Below the pieces are notes generated by a model. The model was not told the DNA's origin. It saw only the letters and a list, made by a program, of their open reading frames with translations, and ran no database searches. A stretch of DNA of 64,000 nucleotides from Ailanthus altissimus (Eukaryota; Streptophyta; Magnoliopsida; Sapindales; Simaroubaceae): NCBI GenBank assembly GCA_946807835.1, contig OX327683.1, positions 2,733,001 to 2,797,000 on the forward strand, written 5' to 3'. Position numbers and translations under genes: made by a program. Positions 1 through 12,614 of this stretch are shown one piece after another. Positions within the stretch are counted from its first letter, which is position 1, and each line of letters starts with the position of its first letter.

Positions 1-990
1 GGGTTAAAGAATATTTGTCTCAAACCCGATTCACTACTATCTCTAAGTGAAATGTTTCTAAAAAATATGAAGTAGTGTTTTTGATGATTTCGATTGTATT
101 TATAGTAAGAGCGGGGAATGTGAAAAGGATGTAAGTGATATTTTTAATGATCTAGTTATATAATCTAATAAAATATCAGTAGAATAGTTTATATAATATT
201 AATAATAATGTGTATAAAAAAAAGGTTATATGATCTAATAATATAATTTAATATAATATTAATAATAATATGTATAAAAAAAAATTGCATGCGAACCGAA
301 GTTCTAAGAATGGTGTTTAAAATTTTGTTAAAAATAAATATATATATATTTTTGATTTGGTGTTTAAGATAGTACTTCTATAAATAAGCAACAATATTAC
401 AACCTGTACGCATCAGTTTGTAAAATAATACTATACTTACAGACTTTTTATATCACTAAATGATAGAAATAAATAATTTAATAAAATAAAGTCATTCGTC
501 CAATTATATCATGCGACGTCTAATTGCATGAGGTAAATTTATACCAACAGGTTGTGCATAGTATTATTTGATAAATACCTAACAGTGAAATAAAAATCGT
601 GCCTCCCAAATTAGGCAAAAGCACTTTCTAGCTTCTTCTTGTGCTTTGAACTAAGTTTTTTCAAATCTATATCAATTGGGAAGCTCTGCCCCAGCCTTTA
701 CATTCTAAGAGGGAAAAGAACAATTACTAAAATTACAAAATGTTGCAATTGCAAAATCTTGCTCATGGGGTATAGCACATTCATCAAACATCAAACTGAT
801 TGAAAAATATTACGAGGATAAATCTCTGTTACATGTATATTAAAAGTAAGCATTTTTTTCAATTTTCTTTTTTCAAATAATTGGTCATCAAGGAAGATCA
901 TCATCATCATAGGTTTTTCAATGCTTAGAAAAATCTCAAACTGTAGGGAGTATGATCTGTGAACACCAATAGTGGCATTGTGCTTCTGAT
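1..990. other. Intergenic and 3' flank of the GlyRS gene
   Basis: No gene is supported here. Positions 600-990 should include the 3' untranslated region of the minus-strand GlyRS gene. At about 153-290 an AT-rich segment is duplicated head to tail with a period near 70 bp; the motif around ttatataatctaata recurs as ttatatgatctaata, followed both times by taatattaataataat and an A run. The short reading frames are low-complexity or antisense shadows. Confidence 0.6.
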
Positions 991-3900
991 TTAATCGTCT
1001 GCGGACTCGGAGGAGTGATGAGGGTATCTTGACCACACGTCTTCCCATGTCCTCTGTCCATCGGTTACAGCCTTTACAACTGATGCTGCCTCGTCCACGT
1101 TGACACGGATTTGATTCTTGCTATCCCTCTCTCGGATTGTCACTGAAGATGTTGAATCAACAGTGATAGCAAACGGTACACCAAGTTCATCTGTTCTTGC
1201 ATACCGTTTCCCTATTGAGGTGCCTGCAAGTAACATAATGTAAATAGAGTAAATCCAGATGCCCACGAAATGGAGTATTGCAATCATTAAATGAAACTGT
1301 ATTCTATTCAGAATCACAGTAAAATGTGGACAAGAGATGGGTATAAACCAGTTTTAAACTTCGGAGGATACAAGTTGCATTCAATAATGCGACATAAAAA
1401 GACTATTACTCATAAGCACAAACCTGTTATGTCAATCCTATGCGAGATTCCAGCAGCTGTTAATGACTTAGAAATGTCTTTGGCAACTTCCTCGTACTGT
1501 TGATTCTGAACCAGCGGGAAAACTGTGCACTTAATAGGTGCGACAAGTGGGGGAAAACGGAACACGTTCAGCTGTTCATCCCCAGCTTTACTTGGCCTTG
1601 TGTAGAAAGTGTGCTCGTAGAGGCAGTATATTATCCGTCCAATGCCAAATGAAGGCTCAATTACTGATGGTGTAAAAACTCTCTGGTGTTCTTTCTTTTT
1701 CTCCTTTGAAATTGACAACATGTTCTTCTTAATGCTGACATTTTTCCCAAGGGTGCAGACATAAAAGTCCACCTCTCCTTTGGACTCCAATGCAGCCTTC
1801 ATTTCCAGGGCTTCTTTCTCATTCATTGCCTAATGGAGAAGAAATTCATAATGGTAGTTAATACTGGCAGCACTTCATAAAATCATGGCAATCAACCACA
1901 CAGCCTAATTCATATTTACCTCCAAAGCTTCAACCACATTCTTTTGGTTTCCCTTGAATGCAAGACCCAGCTCTTTCTTCACTGGAGCTATAACCAATTT
2001 CTGGGAAGAGTTACAAGCAATCATGTTACTTACACCCCAAAAAGAAGTGTCACGCACTCATATTTATACAATTAATAACAGCAATAATGGATTAGGAGAA
2101 AACAATACCTCAACTTCCCTAGGTTCTGAAAATTTCTCTTCAGCAACAAGAGGAACACCACTCTTATCCTGTTATAAGTCAAATATCAATTAGTTTGCAG
2201 CAACTCAAGATTTGGATAGCTTTGCATCTTTTATCTTGTGCTGCCTATAGCACTTAATAGCATAGCAGAAATAATATACAAATAACCAGGGAGATGATAA
2301 TACTCTTGCTTAATATATGATACAACAGTAGCAAGCTATCTCAATAACAAGAAATCATCAATGGACGTAAGCCAACCATTTGAACCTCATAAATACTGCC
2401 ATCTTATTATGGAAGTTATTGATATAAAAATGACTTGCATCTGGCTAGAGTTTAATGATAAAGATCAATTTCTTACCGTGTGAGCACGCAAGTCATATGC
2501 AGATCTATCTGCGATACCAACACACTCAATCCACCCATAGGAACTCTCAATCTCAGCATCCCAACAATCTGCAGCATAGTGGGCCATTTCATTTGCAAGA
2601 TGCTGCCGGAACCGCAGCCGGTCTTTATCTATACCAAGGCGGGTCAGGAAGAGATATACTCTCCCAATGAAGTAGCCAAGGGTTTCATTGTTTACAATAC
2701 CCTGAACAACAGAAGAAAGCATATTTAACAGAATGAGGGAGAGAAGCTGGAAAAGAAAGCAAGAAACTGTTGTAAGAAAGAAAAAGGTAAAACTAAGCAA
2801 AATTCAACCAACCCTTGAAACAGCTTCACCAAGTGGAATCCTTTTTGCAGATTGGCCTGACATTTGTTCTTCCCTTGGGAACATCAGGAACTCCAAATTT
2901 GCTACTTCTGAGTACTTCGGGTGAGATTTGTTTTCAGGATCAACAAAGTGCTCAATCTCTGCTAGTGTGAATTCACGGACTCTCAAAAGGCCTTGTCGAG
3001 GAGATATCTGTGCACATTAAAAGATTACGTTAAACTTTGATATCTGTGTACATTAAAAGATTATGTTAAACTTCTACCCATATCTCAAACACAACCACCC
3101 CCATATACAGAGAAAGATGAAAACGGATTTGAATAAAAATCCTAAAAATAAAAAATAATCACAGGTGATAATTGAGACAACAGCTGGAAAGCAGGAAGGC
3201 TACCATTTTGTGCAACTCAATATAGTCATTTCAACACATGCAGAAACTTATGCAACCAGAAAAAAGAATCCACACATATTTAGCAGTTTTATAGGAGAGA
3301 TTTAAACCTCATTTCTGAATGCCTGACCAATTTGAGCTGCAGCAAAAGGGAGTTTCCTCCCATTGTAATAATACAGATCTTTAAAATTCACAAATATGCC
3401 TTGTGCTGTTTCAGGACGCATATACCTGCCACAGACAAACAGGACATCAGTACTTAATATGACTAAATATAACACTGCACAGAATGGAGTACTGCAAATA
3501 ATTTATTTAAAAGCTTAGCACAGGTTTGAAGTACTTTAACATCTGAAAGTCTTTCACAAGTATTTCCCACAAATTTATTGATTTACTAGAATTCCCACAA
3601 AATACTTACCCAGGGATCAAACCAGAGGGACCAATAGATGTTTGAAACATTAAATTGAATGGATAAGGATCAGAAAGCAGATTCTTCGTGTCAGGAGCGG
3701 TAATACCGTACTCCTTGATCTTAGCACCAAGCTCCTCAGCTGATAGATCATCCAAGACAGCAAGTACATGTCTCAATTCTGCAGCCTTCTCCGCAGATAT
3801 GCTAAGGTCTTTCTGAAGCTTATCATTGCAGTAATCCTTGAGCAAGTGGTCCGCACGATAACAGGTCCCCATTTTCTCATCCTTAACCATTAGGTCAGTA

Positions 3901-5156
3901 AATTTATCAACATGACCAGATGCTTTCAGTACAACTTCGGGGGTCACACATGGGCAGTCAACCTCCAACATATTCTCCTCCAGAACAAAATGCTACAAGA
4001 AAAAGAAAAAGAAATTAACAATTTTGGTTTCCTAAAAACAAAATTGTATCAGAAAATCAAGAACTAATTAAACTAACATTACAATTACTTAAAGAAACAC
4101 TTCCCAGACCCTATGGACCTATTGCTATCATTCTGCAAAATTGTTTATGAAAATATGTTTGGGGAATTGAAACCAATAAATTTTTATGCATCTAGTAGTG
4201 TATTTCGAAAATAGTTCTTTTGAGAACAAACTAATAAACACGAAACTAAAACGAATATATATGACAAAAGAAACCAAACAAATATAAATATTTATATCGA
4301 CAATAATTTGAAGAATTGTTTTCAAAATATTTTCATCATATAACTAAATAATAACATGGTCATTTGCCATTTAATAACCTTATAATAACATTATATAAAA
4401 TTATATAAACTGTGTATAAATTAACTTAAAATAACCACAAACAACATATATCCGAAAATGAATTCTGTTTTCCAAAACAAAATTCCGTTTTTCAAAAACA
4501 TAACCGAACACGACTTGAACCTTTCTCTGAATTTGAAAAACGAAATATAGCTCCATTTCTACTTCAATAACAAGGTCGATTATTATTTAACAATTTAAAT
4601 TTTGTATATAAATTCGAGATAAATTAGTAGCTAAAAATAACCGTAATCATTTTACCTGACGCCAGAAAGCCAAAACGTTAGACTTAACGGCGCAGCCAGG
4701 GGGGCCATAATCATAAAGCCCAGCGACGCCGCGGTAAATCTTGAAAGACGGAATGTAAAACAAACGGCGTTCAAGAGTATTAACCACAGCCTGACGGAAC
4801 GCCTCTCTGTTAAGTGAGCCGTCCGCGCCGTGACCTCCGCTAACGACACTCTGCAGCTCCCTCTCGATGGAGGCTTTCTCGAGCTTCAACCGGTTCAGCG
4901 ACTCGATCGCGGCGTCGATTTCCGGCTTCGACGAGCCGCCGGCTTTGAGAGCCCGGACGGCATTGCCTTGGACTTCGACGGCCGATTGCTTCTCGGCTAG
5001 GCTTCGCCGAAGCGATTCCTCGTTGGCGGCGGCCATTGGAGACGAGCGATTGAGTTTGAGCGAAAGCGCGTGCGATCGGCGCGAGATGAGCCGAGAGAAG
5101 AAGAAATGGTGGCCAAGGGAAGTTGATGAGGTTAAGATAGTGGAGAATAAGCGCAT
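991..5156 (-). CDS. Glycine--tRNA ligase, eukaryotic type, cytosolic/mitochondrial
   Basis: Class II aminoacyl-tRNA synthetase that charges tRNA-Gly with glycine. Nine exons: 4656-5156, 3610-3992, 3308-3425, 2813-3007, 2477-2701, 2109-2168, 1920-2000, 1424-1829 and 991-1223. All introns are GT-AG, and the join gives 2202 nt, 733 residues, close to what I recall for Arabidopsis (about 729). Visible parts: an Arg/Ser-rich presequence without acidic residues (1-40); a coiled WHEP-type segment (about 47-103); motif 1 around [14 protein letters not shown]; motif 2 with RPETAQG and [12 protein letters not shown] (about 300-335); motif 3 [16 protein letters not shown] (about 575-592); and an anticodon-binding C-terminus beginning near [10 protein letters not shown] second Met at residue 41 (MAAANEES) could start a cytosolic form, with the first Met giving the mitochondrial form, as reported for the Arabidopsis orthologue. 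No breaks were seen, so the gene looks functional. Intron 1 is 663 bp. Confidence 0.95.
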
Positions 5157-7379
5157 GCGAGAGTGTAGTAAGAAAAAATCTTTTTCAATGCGTTTTGGTC
5201 ACTAGGGTTGTAAGAGGGAAATGGATTTTAGGCGAGTGTTTGGTTAGCGGGTTAGTGGAACCCACTCCAGAGTTAACGTTACTCTGTAATTACAGAAAAG
5301 TCATAAAAAAAAAAACCGCATTTATAAGACCGTCCAATTAAATTATGTCACTTTTTTTTCCATTAAAGAAAGAAAAATGATATAAAACTTTATGTATTTT
5401 TAAATATAATTATTTATTTTTATTATAATTAAATTTAAATTATATCTTATTTATGTATAATAAAATTTTTGTGCACGAGAGAATCTGCATAAAATATCTA
5501 TATATACATATTTCAACCATTAAAATTTAAATGATTATAAAAAAATTAAAATTTATTTCTTTTTTATTATAGACGGTTGATTGTTTATTTTTTTCCTAGT
5601 TATAAAGGGTTGATGTTGTGCTACTTTATAACATAATATTATAATATTGAGATTTAAAATATATAATATTTGTATTTTTAAAAAAAATTATGTTAATAAT
5701 TAAATAACAAAATCAATAAATTACCTTTTTTTGTTCAATTTTCATTTCTTGCACTAGATGAATTATCACATTGCTGCTTGTGGGTATTTTCCTCATGTGA
5801 TTTTTTTTTTCCTTTTTTGGCCCAACATGATCTGTGCTACAATGGATGTTAAGAGTTTTGGAATTTGTCTTAAAATAAAAAATAAAAAAAAAATAGAGAG
5901 AGAATGAAAGAGTGTCTTCTTTGCTAAAATATCTTGTGGATACTTTCGAGTCTCTACAGAAAATTGAAGATAATTTTGAAAGTATGTGATAGCATTTGTT
6001 TGGAATTTAACAATGGATACAATTTTTCCTAAAAATAATAAAAACACAATGGATACAAATATGGTTTCAATAATTTTAGAGTGAAAAGTATTAATTGTGG
6101 ATTCAAAGTTTGCTATATTTAATAAACATATTTTTTATTTTTAAAATTTTGTACTTTATTAATAATTAAATGAATTTTAATGTAAAAAATATTCATATTA
6201 TTTTGTGATATATTTTACAATTGAGATTACATCAATTAACTAATATTACAACGATCGGATTATATTATTAATATTATATTAAATTTACTACTGATATTTA
6301 TATTATATTAAATTATTAAGATTATCAATAACAATACATATAATGTTAAGTATACTCTATTTAAATTATAAGACTCTTATAAAATAGAAAGACTTTGTTA
6401 TTCGTCAAAATTCAAACTCCTAATCTAAGTTAAGGAGGTGCATAAGGGTAAGCCCTCAAGTGCAATATTAATGTTATCTTAAAAATAAAGTTAATTAAAT
6501 TTTAAATTCTATCGCCATTAACATTGAGTCATCACTTGCGTCATCAACCCTTAGTCATATGTGTTCTTGGAAATTGGAATGAGTATCGTTAAATTTCTCA
6601 ATGTCAAATCTATACAATCATACCAAATCTTTGATGATCGAGTTCTACGTAGTTGCTTAAATTGTGGAACAAGAACTCTAATGATACAAACATTGACTCC
6701 AATTGACTCTAGATCGGTAGAGATGGCGATTAATGGTGGTTGATACGATTCAATAGTCGTGGTTTATTCTGATCGGTTATGATAAAAGTTGTGCTTTTCA
6801 AATTTGTATTTTTGTGAATTAATATTAATTTTTTACATAGTAATTAGAGCACAATCAAGTTTGTCCATAAATCAAATTGTAACAAACAATTTTACTTCAT
6901 AATAGCAGCATAGCTATCCTAAATGAATCCTTGTACTAGGAAGTTGGAAAAAAAAATTGAAATTGCCTAAAAATCAACTCCAACTAAACCAATTTCTTAC
7001 ACAACTCAAAATAAATTAAACTAGTCAAAATTCCTTTAAAAAAAGGAAAAAAATACATACGAAAATTTTGATTTGGTTTAATTTGAGTAGCTGAACATGG
7101 GCTTAGATCCAAAACATATTCTGTTTTTATTATGCATGTAAACAATTCATCAATGCAAACTTATAATACACAGAAACAAAGTCATTATAATGATTTTCTT
7201 TTTTTTTTTTTTGCCCTTTTAGAATTATAATACACTTGAAGATTTTATTTTATTTTTTATATAAACAATTTATCAATGCAAACTTATAATACATACAAAA
7301 CTATGATTTGATTTATTTTTGTTGTTTTTTTCTTGAAATTATATGTTTTTTTTTTTTAAACATATAATTGATAGGGTTT
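5157..7379. other. Intergenic, includes GlyRS promoter
   Basis: The first 100-150 bp upstream of the GlyRS ATG should hold its 5' leader and promoter; no unambiguous TATA box was identified. The rest is AT-rich DNA with A/T runs and short AT repeats. The small reading frames at 5793-6047 and 6561-6743 show no recognisable domain or codon signal. Confidence 0.5.
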
Positions 7380-8110
7380 AGCATCGACTGCGATGATAGA
7401 AGGAGAAATTCTTTATGAGTTAGTGGTAAGATGGTCTTGATTAAGGCAGTAAGCCAGTGATTCAAGCAATCCTTACATACGCTATGTCGTTTTTTTTTTT
7501 CATATTACCAGCTTCTGTTATCTCTAGAATTTCTCAGTTAATTCGATCATTTTAGTGCGATAAAATAATACACTTGCTTGATTGGGATGTGATTTGTTTA
7601 CAATTGCTTGAAAGTGGACTTGGTTTTAAGATTTTATATGATTTTAATCAAGCATTAGTGGCTAAGTAAGGGTGGAAGGTGTTGATGTTTTCGGATGCAT
7701 TGACTAACAAAATCTTAAAAGAAGAATCTTTTTAGCGGATGTTATTCCCTTTTTTCAGTTGAGTGTTTTTACTTGTATCAAAGTCTCAGTGATGTGGTTG
7801 GTTTGTATGGAGAAATGCATATTGTAGAGATTGATTGCAAAACTTGGGATACTTCTCTAATTACGAGTTTATTCTCTGGACTGGAAACCAATATCCTCCG
7901 TGAGATTTCTAGGATTTTTAGCCTCCTTTTGGATTACCTTTGTTTTTATTTATTTATTAAGAAGAGAACTTGGTTGCATATTTATTAGCTAAGTGTATGG
8001 CTTTACAGTGCATGTCTTTTATTTGAGTTGACTGGATTCGCTTTTCTCTTATTGCTTGTATTTTCAATGATTTTCATTACTCTAAGTAATAAAATCGGCA
8101 TTCTTTTTTA
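7380..8110 (+). pseudogene. LINE (L1-type) reverse-transcriptase 3' remnant
   Basis: Decayed non-LTR retrotransposon. Conceptual translation with frame changes shows the plant LINE signature VIQAILTYAMSFF (about 7465-7505), then a stretch resembling the 'ALLAKQGWRIL...PDSL...KVLK' region (around 7655-7720), both from the C-terminal part of ORF2. The segment ends near 8110 in an A/T-rich tail. Stops and frameshifts make it non-functional. The family assignment comes from recalled motif similarity; the exact ends are uncertain. Confidence 0.55.
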
Positions 8111-8906
8111 TAAAAAAGAAGTTTTATATATATATTCAACTTCAACAAGATTTAGAACAAGAGTACATTTTTTTAAAGAATAAGGGTATTTGAAATTAAG
8201 GTTTTAGACATAATGAAATGTTGGCATTTTTTTTATAATATTTGTTTATAATAATGACATTTTTATTTTACGGGTTTAACCCTAATCTCAAATCTGTCTC
8301 ATGAATTTTGAAAATTTTAAATTTATCTTATTCTGTTAACTTGTTTCTGTTTATTTTGATAATTTTAGTATTTTTTATTATACAATAACATGTTTGCCCT
8401 TATTTATTAAGTTAGTTACATATAATGATTAGAGCAATAGGACATGTCAATAAATTTTTTTCAATCTTTTTCAATATTATATATTAATATTATAAATTTT
8501 AGCTTAAAAAATAAAAAATAAAAAACTTTAATAATTAAAATTTTTAAATTTTTGGTCATCATCATCATTATACATAATCATACTTAACCCAAATACACCA
8601 TTTTTGTTAGTTCCTCCTCCCTCCTTCACCTAAAATCATTTTCGTCATTATTCATGGAATCAAACTCTATTTATATTACATCTCCAATTAACCATCTAAA
8701 AATCTAAAATTACCCTTCAATATCTCTCCCCCCACTACTGCCGCATTTTGGGCATCTCCTTCTTGATCACAAGCGCCACATCTTACATTCCAAACCTTAA
8801 CTCAAACTTATAAATCCAATACTCCAGACACTATAATCATATAGTTTAAGAATCACTTCTCACGAAACCAATTTCTTGACAACTCATGAATTATCATCTC
8901 TCCTCC
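8111..8906. other. Intergenic, nothing recognised
   Basis: AT-rich sequence without a credible reading frame. A more C-rich stretch (about 8600-8800) holds no domain that I can identify. Confidence 0.5.
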
Positions 8907-8911
8907 TAAAT

Positions 8912-9252
8912 TGAAAATTTGAGAGATTTAGAAGAAAAAATTTGGACAATAATTATTTATTACTGTACATTAAAATAAAAAGAGTAAACTTTACATTTAT
9001 AGTGTTATTCCTATATTAAAAAGGGAATAAACTAAACTAGGTAATTATATATAAAAAGAAAATACACTTAAAAGGTAATTGAAAATTTTGACTTAAAATC
9101 AATTAAAGAGGAAATTATTTGATTTATTTTCCCTTTATTTGATTTGTTAAATTATTTGATTTATTTCCTATTTAACAAATCAAATAATTTGTTTATTCTT
9201 TAACTAATTATTTAGAATAAACAAATTATTTGATTCATTCCCTCTTTTAATA
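8912..9252 (-). repeat. 3' LTR of the copia element
   Basis: Bounded inside by the polypurine tract and outside by taaat. Colinear with 12325-12609. Contains internal copies of a motif of the kind caaattatttgattt near its polypurine-side end, which account for much of the length difference. Confidence 0.8.
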
Positions 9253-9262
9253 CTCCCCCTCA
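9253..9262 (-). other. Polypurine tract of the copia element
   Basis: The minus strand reads TGAGGGGGAG immediately before the 3' LTR, the expected position for the plus-strand primer. Confidence 0.75.
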
Positions 9263-9449
9263 AGTTGGAAAGTGAATGTCAAAAACTCTCAACTTGTCAA
9301 GCAGAAAGAAGAAAGCATTTTGACCCAATGGCTTAGTAAAAAGGTCGGCAACTTATTTTCTGCTTTCTACGAAAAAAGTCTTAAGCTCCCATTTCTGTAT
9401 TCGTTCATGGACTATATGATAATCTATCTTAATATGTTTTGTCTTTTCA

Positions 9450-10900
9450 TGAAAGACAATGTTCGCTAAAATATAAATTGCCGCCTAGATGTCACAAAAG
9501 AGTTTAGTTGGTTCTGAGTGAGATACTAGTAAATATTTCAATAAGTATCGTAACCAAGTTAATTTGCAAATAATTAATGCTATGGACTTATATTCAGATT
9601 TTGCTGAGGACCATGATATTGTGACTTGTTTATTTCTTTTCCATGAAATCAGTGAATTACCAAGAAAAATACAATAACTAGTAATTGATCTTCGTGTAAT
9701 CTAGACATCTAGCCCAATCTACACCATAAAAGCCTATCAACTATAGCTTTCCATGCGAAGAAAATAAAAGACCCTGTCCTGGAGTATTTTTTAAGTGCCA
9801 CAATACCCAATGTGCTACTTCGAGATGTGATTTTCTAGGTTGTTGCATAAATTAACTAAGTGTGTAGACTGAGTAAGTAATGTCTGGTCTAGTGATGGTA
9901 AGATAAATCAGCTTCCCAATTAACATGTGATAGTGACTTGGATCATTAAACGACTCCCAGTTCACCGATCCTCTTTTTGGCGTCCATCCTCATTAATGTG
10001 GGAGCATCAATCCCCCCGAGTCAATCAATCTCCCCCAACGCAGGAAATCTCTCTGGAAAAAACTTTAAGTAGATCAGAGAATCTTTCAGTTACGGTACAA
10101 CGAAGTAAGCTTGAGATTTTGTTTCATATGAAATTTTGCAGGTTTGGCACTTAGAAGTCTAGCCTCTTCTAGTATGTCAAGTGTATATTTTTATTGGTTG
10201 ATAGAAATTTTTACTTTGGATCAAACAACTTTTATTATAAGAAAATACTCAAATGAGCGAGATCCTTTATCCGAAAATAACTAGCCAAAAAATTGTTTAC
10301 CTCTTGTATCATTTTCTTATTATTGTTGGTGATGATCATGTCGTCGACCTAAAGAATGATAACAGTGAGAGAATTACCATCAACCTTGGTGAATAAAGAA
10401 TAGTCTGCCTGTGATTGGTGGAAACTAAATTTTTAGATGGCATAAAAAAAACTTGTGAAACCAACTCCATGAGACTTACTTCAATCCGTAGAGAGTTTAT
10501 AGCGTCAACAAACTAAATGTTGCCTCCTATGTCGATGAAAACCCAAAAGAGGAGTCATATAAACCTTCTCAGTCAAATCCTCATGAAGAAAAGCATTTTT
10601 AATGTCTAACTGATGAAGATGCCAATGACGAATAAAAGTAATGGCCAAAAGATATCAAAAAGTAGTTAACTTAGCCACATGAGCAAAGGTTTCAATGTAG
10701 TTAATACCTTCGCATTGAGTAAACCCTTTAGCTATGAGATAAGCTTTATAACATTCAATTGAACCATTGAAGTTGTATTTAATTTTGTAGACCTATTTGT
10801 AACTGATGGGTCGGTGACTAGAAGGTAATGAAACTATGCTCCAGGTATAGTTTGCTTCAAGGGCTAAGATTTCTTCATTTATAACAGCCATCTAATGTGG
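9450..10900 (-). pseudogene. Copia reverse transcriptase / RNase H remnant
   Basis: Fragmented coding remains on the minus strand. The catalytic motif is visible at 10337-10351 as stop-V-D-D-M-I: the tyrosine codon of the usual YVDD box is now TAG. Many other stops and frameshifts occur, so no protein is possible. Confidence 0.7.
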
Positions 10901-10931
10901 ATTGTGTTAAGCTTGTTTATATATTTCTAGT

Positions 10932-11216
10932 TCAACCATGTGAAACAATATTGATAAAAATTTGATGTGAATGAGAGAGATAGGTATAGGAGACATACCT
11001 TAAAATTGGGTGGCGCGTGCCAGACATAACTAAAGAAGAAGAATGACCTAGAGTGAGAAGCTTGGAATGGTTTACCTCATAATCTTGGAGATGGATTGGA
11101 AACTTTGTGAGGCGAGAAGAACGTCGAGGTAGATAAGAATCAGGGAGTATTTCAGATTTGGGTAAAAATTGGGGTATTCTGGATTGGCTTTTAGGTACTA
11201 ACAAAAATGCTGTCAT
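10932..11216 (-). pseudogene. Copia pol linker fragment between integrase and RT
   Basis: The open stretch carries PRRSSRLTKFPIHLQDYEV, which resembles the 'R.S.R..K.P.HLQDY' segment found between integrase and reverse transcriptase in copia polyproteins. Its order relative to the neighbouring pieces is as expected. It is not an independent gene. Confidence 0.65.
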
Positions 11217-11613
11217 GGTAGGGAATGGTTAGCACTAAGGTGTCAAAAATCTGGATGAAGGTGTTGCGGCGTAGAATGGGTGGCGCCATGACAATAACAT
11301 TCTAAAGTGGCTCTTGGATTTCTATTATGTCAAATGGTAAAGGTAGAGTTGGTGTGTCAATGTGGTCATCAAGGTTTTGAATTGGAATGGTTGAATATGA
11401 GAATATGGATATGTGAAATACTACATCATGAGAAATTAAGGTTTGGTGGGACTGGAGGTCATAGACATGATAACCCTTTTGGCCAAATAGATAATTAAGG
11501 AATATGCATTTTTGGGCTCGAGTATCAAATTTATAATTTGATTTAAGGTTAATAACGTAACATAAACACTCGAAAGGTGCAGAGATGAGAGTATACGGGG
11601 CTTTATTGTAAAG

Positions 11614-11904
11614 TCAATGATATAGTGTTTGGCTGGACAGGATGGGTGTTGGAAGGTGGTTGATTAGGTAGCAGGCTATTTGTAAGCTCTCCCCAAAAAA
11701 CTGCAAATGTATGTTAGTTTGAAAATAAAATAAACGACTTACATTTAAGAGATGTTTATGCTTATGCTTATGCTTTACAACTTTATTTTGTTGGGGTGTG
11801 TATGGGCAAGTATGTTGGAAAGAGGTACCATTATTTATAAAAAAAAAAGCTTGTAAAGATAAAAACTCTTTTTTCATTGTCAGAACGTAAAGTTTTAATC
11901 CCAC
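11614..11904 (-). pseudogene. Copia integrase C-terminal fragment
   Basis: Contains YTPQQNKVVKHKHKHKHLL followed by FFGESLQIACYLINHLPTP, matching the integrase-core end of copia elements, where 'YTPQQNGVVERKHRHLL' is usual. The HK run is extended by a short tandem expansion of a six-base unit at about 11757-11775. The N-terminal part with the first catalytic residues is missing. Confidence 0.8.
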
Positions 11905-12149
11905 AATGGAATTGAGTTCGGACCCATAAAAAAGGACTTTATTAGTGAACGGGTTTCGAATTGAGGTGGTGCTTGTATCGTTCCATTGATGAATCTAATT
12001 TTATTTTTGGCACTTAGAGCTATACGCATTGCGCGGCTCCATTGTCCATAATTGTCTCTTTTAAATATTTTGATAACCAAAATTAGACCCGAATGATCTG
12101 AGTGATTTATAGTGAAGGCATCCATATCATTAACAACTCTCTCTACCAT
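11895..12149 (-). pseudogene. Copia gag N-terminal fragment
   Basis: The 84-residue open stretch has SDHSGLILVIKIF and NYGQWSRAMRIALSAKNK, the N-terminal gag signature of plant copia elements. It overlaps the integrase fragment downstream, showing that the part in between was deleted. Confidence 0.8.
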
Positions 12150-12311
12150 TATCTTAATAAATTCCTCATTCTATATTTCCAAATCAACAAAAGTCATGTA
12201 AGAAACCTATGGCTCAAGGCAGCGATACTATTTACGAGTACTGTTCGTGGCACTGGCTACTGTTTGAGACACTGTTCACTCAATAGAGAAAAGAAAAAAT
12301 AACTTAGAAGA

Positions 12312-12324
12312 GGTTCTGATACCA
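12312..12324 (-). other. Primer-binding site for initiator tRNA-Met
   Basis: The minus strand reads TGGTATCAGAACC directly after the 5' LTR end. This is the common plant retrotransposon primer site, with one or two changes. Confidence 0.85.
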
Positions 12325-12609
12325 TGAAAAATTAAGAGATTGAGAAGAAAGAATTTGGACAAGAATTGTGTATTGTTGTATGTCAAAATACAAAGAGTAA
12401 CCTTTATATTTATAGTGTTATCCTTATATTGAAAAAGGAAAAACTAAACTAGGTAATTACATATAAAAAAGAAATACACCTAAAAGGTAATTGAGAAATT
12501 TAACCTAAAATCAATTAAAGAAAAAATTATTTGATTTGTTTCCTCTTTAACAAATTATTTGATTTGTTTCCTCTTTAACAAATTATTTGATTTGTTTACT
12601 CTTTTAATA
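12325..12609 (-). repeat. 5' LTR of the copia element
   Basis: Begins on its inner side directly at the primer-binding site and is colinear with 8912-9252. Confidence 0.8.
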
Positions 12610-12614
12610 TAAAC

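Larger units (their letters stand above)
8912..12609 (-). mobile_element. Ty1/copia retrotransposon, internally deleted, with both LTRs
   Basis: About 3.7 kb element on the minus strand. The two LTRs (12325-12609 and 8912-9252) share many blocks, for example actaaactaggtaatta and aatcaattaaag. Reading on the minus strand: 5' LTR, primer site complementary to initiator tRNA-Met, gag fragment, integrase fragment, linker, RT/RNase H remnant, polypurine tract, 3' LTR. gag abuts the integrase C-terminal part, so zinc knuckle, protease and the integrase N-terminus are deleted. The flanking 5-mers taaat (8907-8911) and taaac (12610-12614) could be a target duplication with one later mutation. The LTRs differ by many substitutions and by length (341 vs 285 bp), suggesting an old insertion. 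All frames are broken. Confidence 0.85.
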
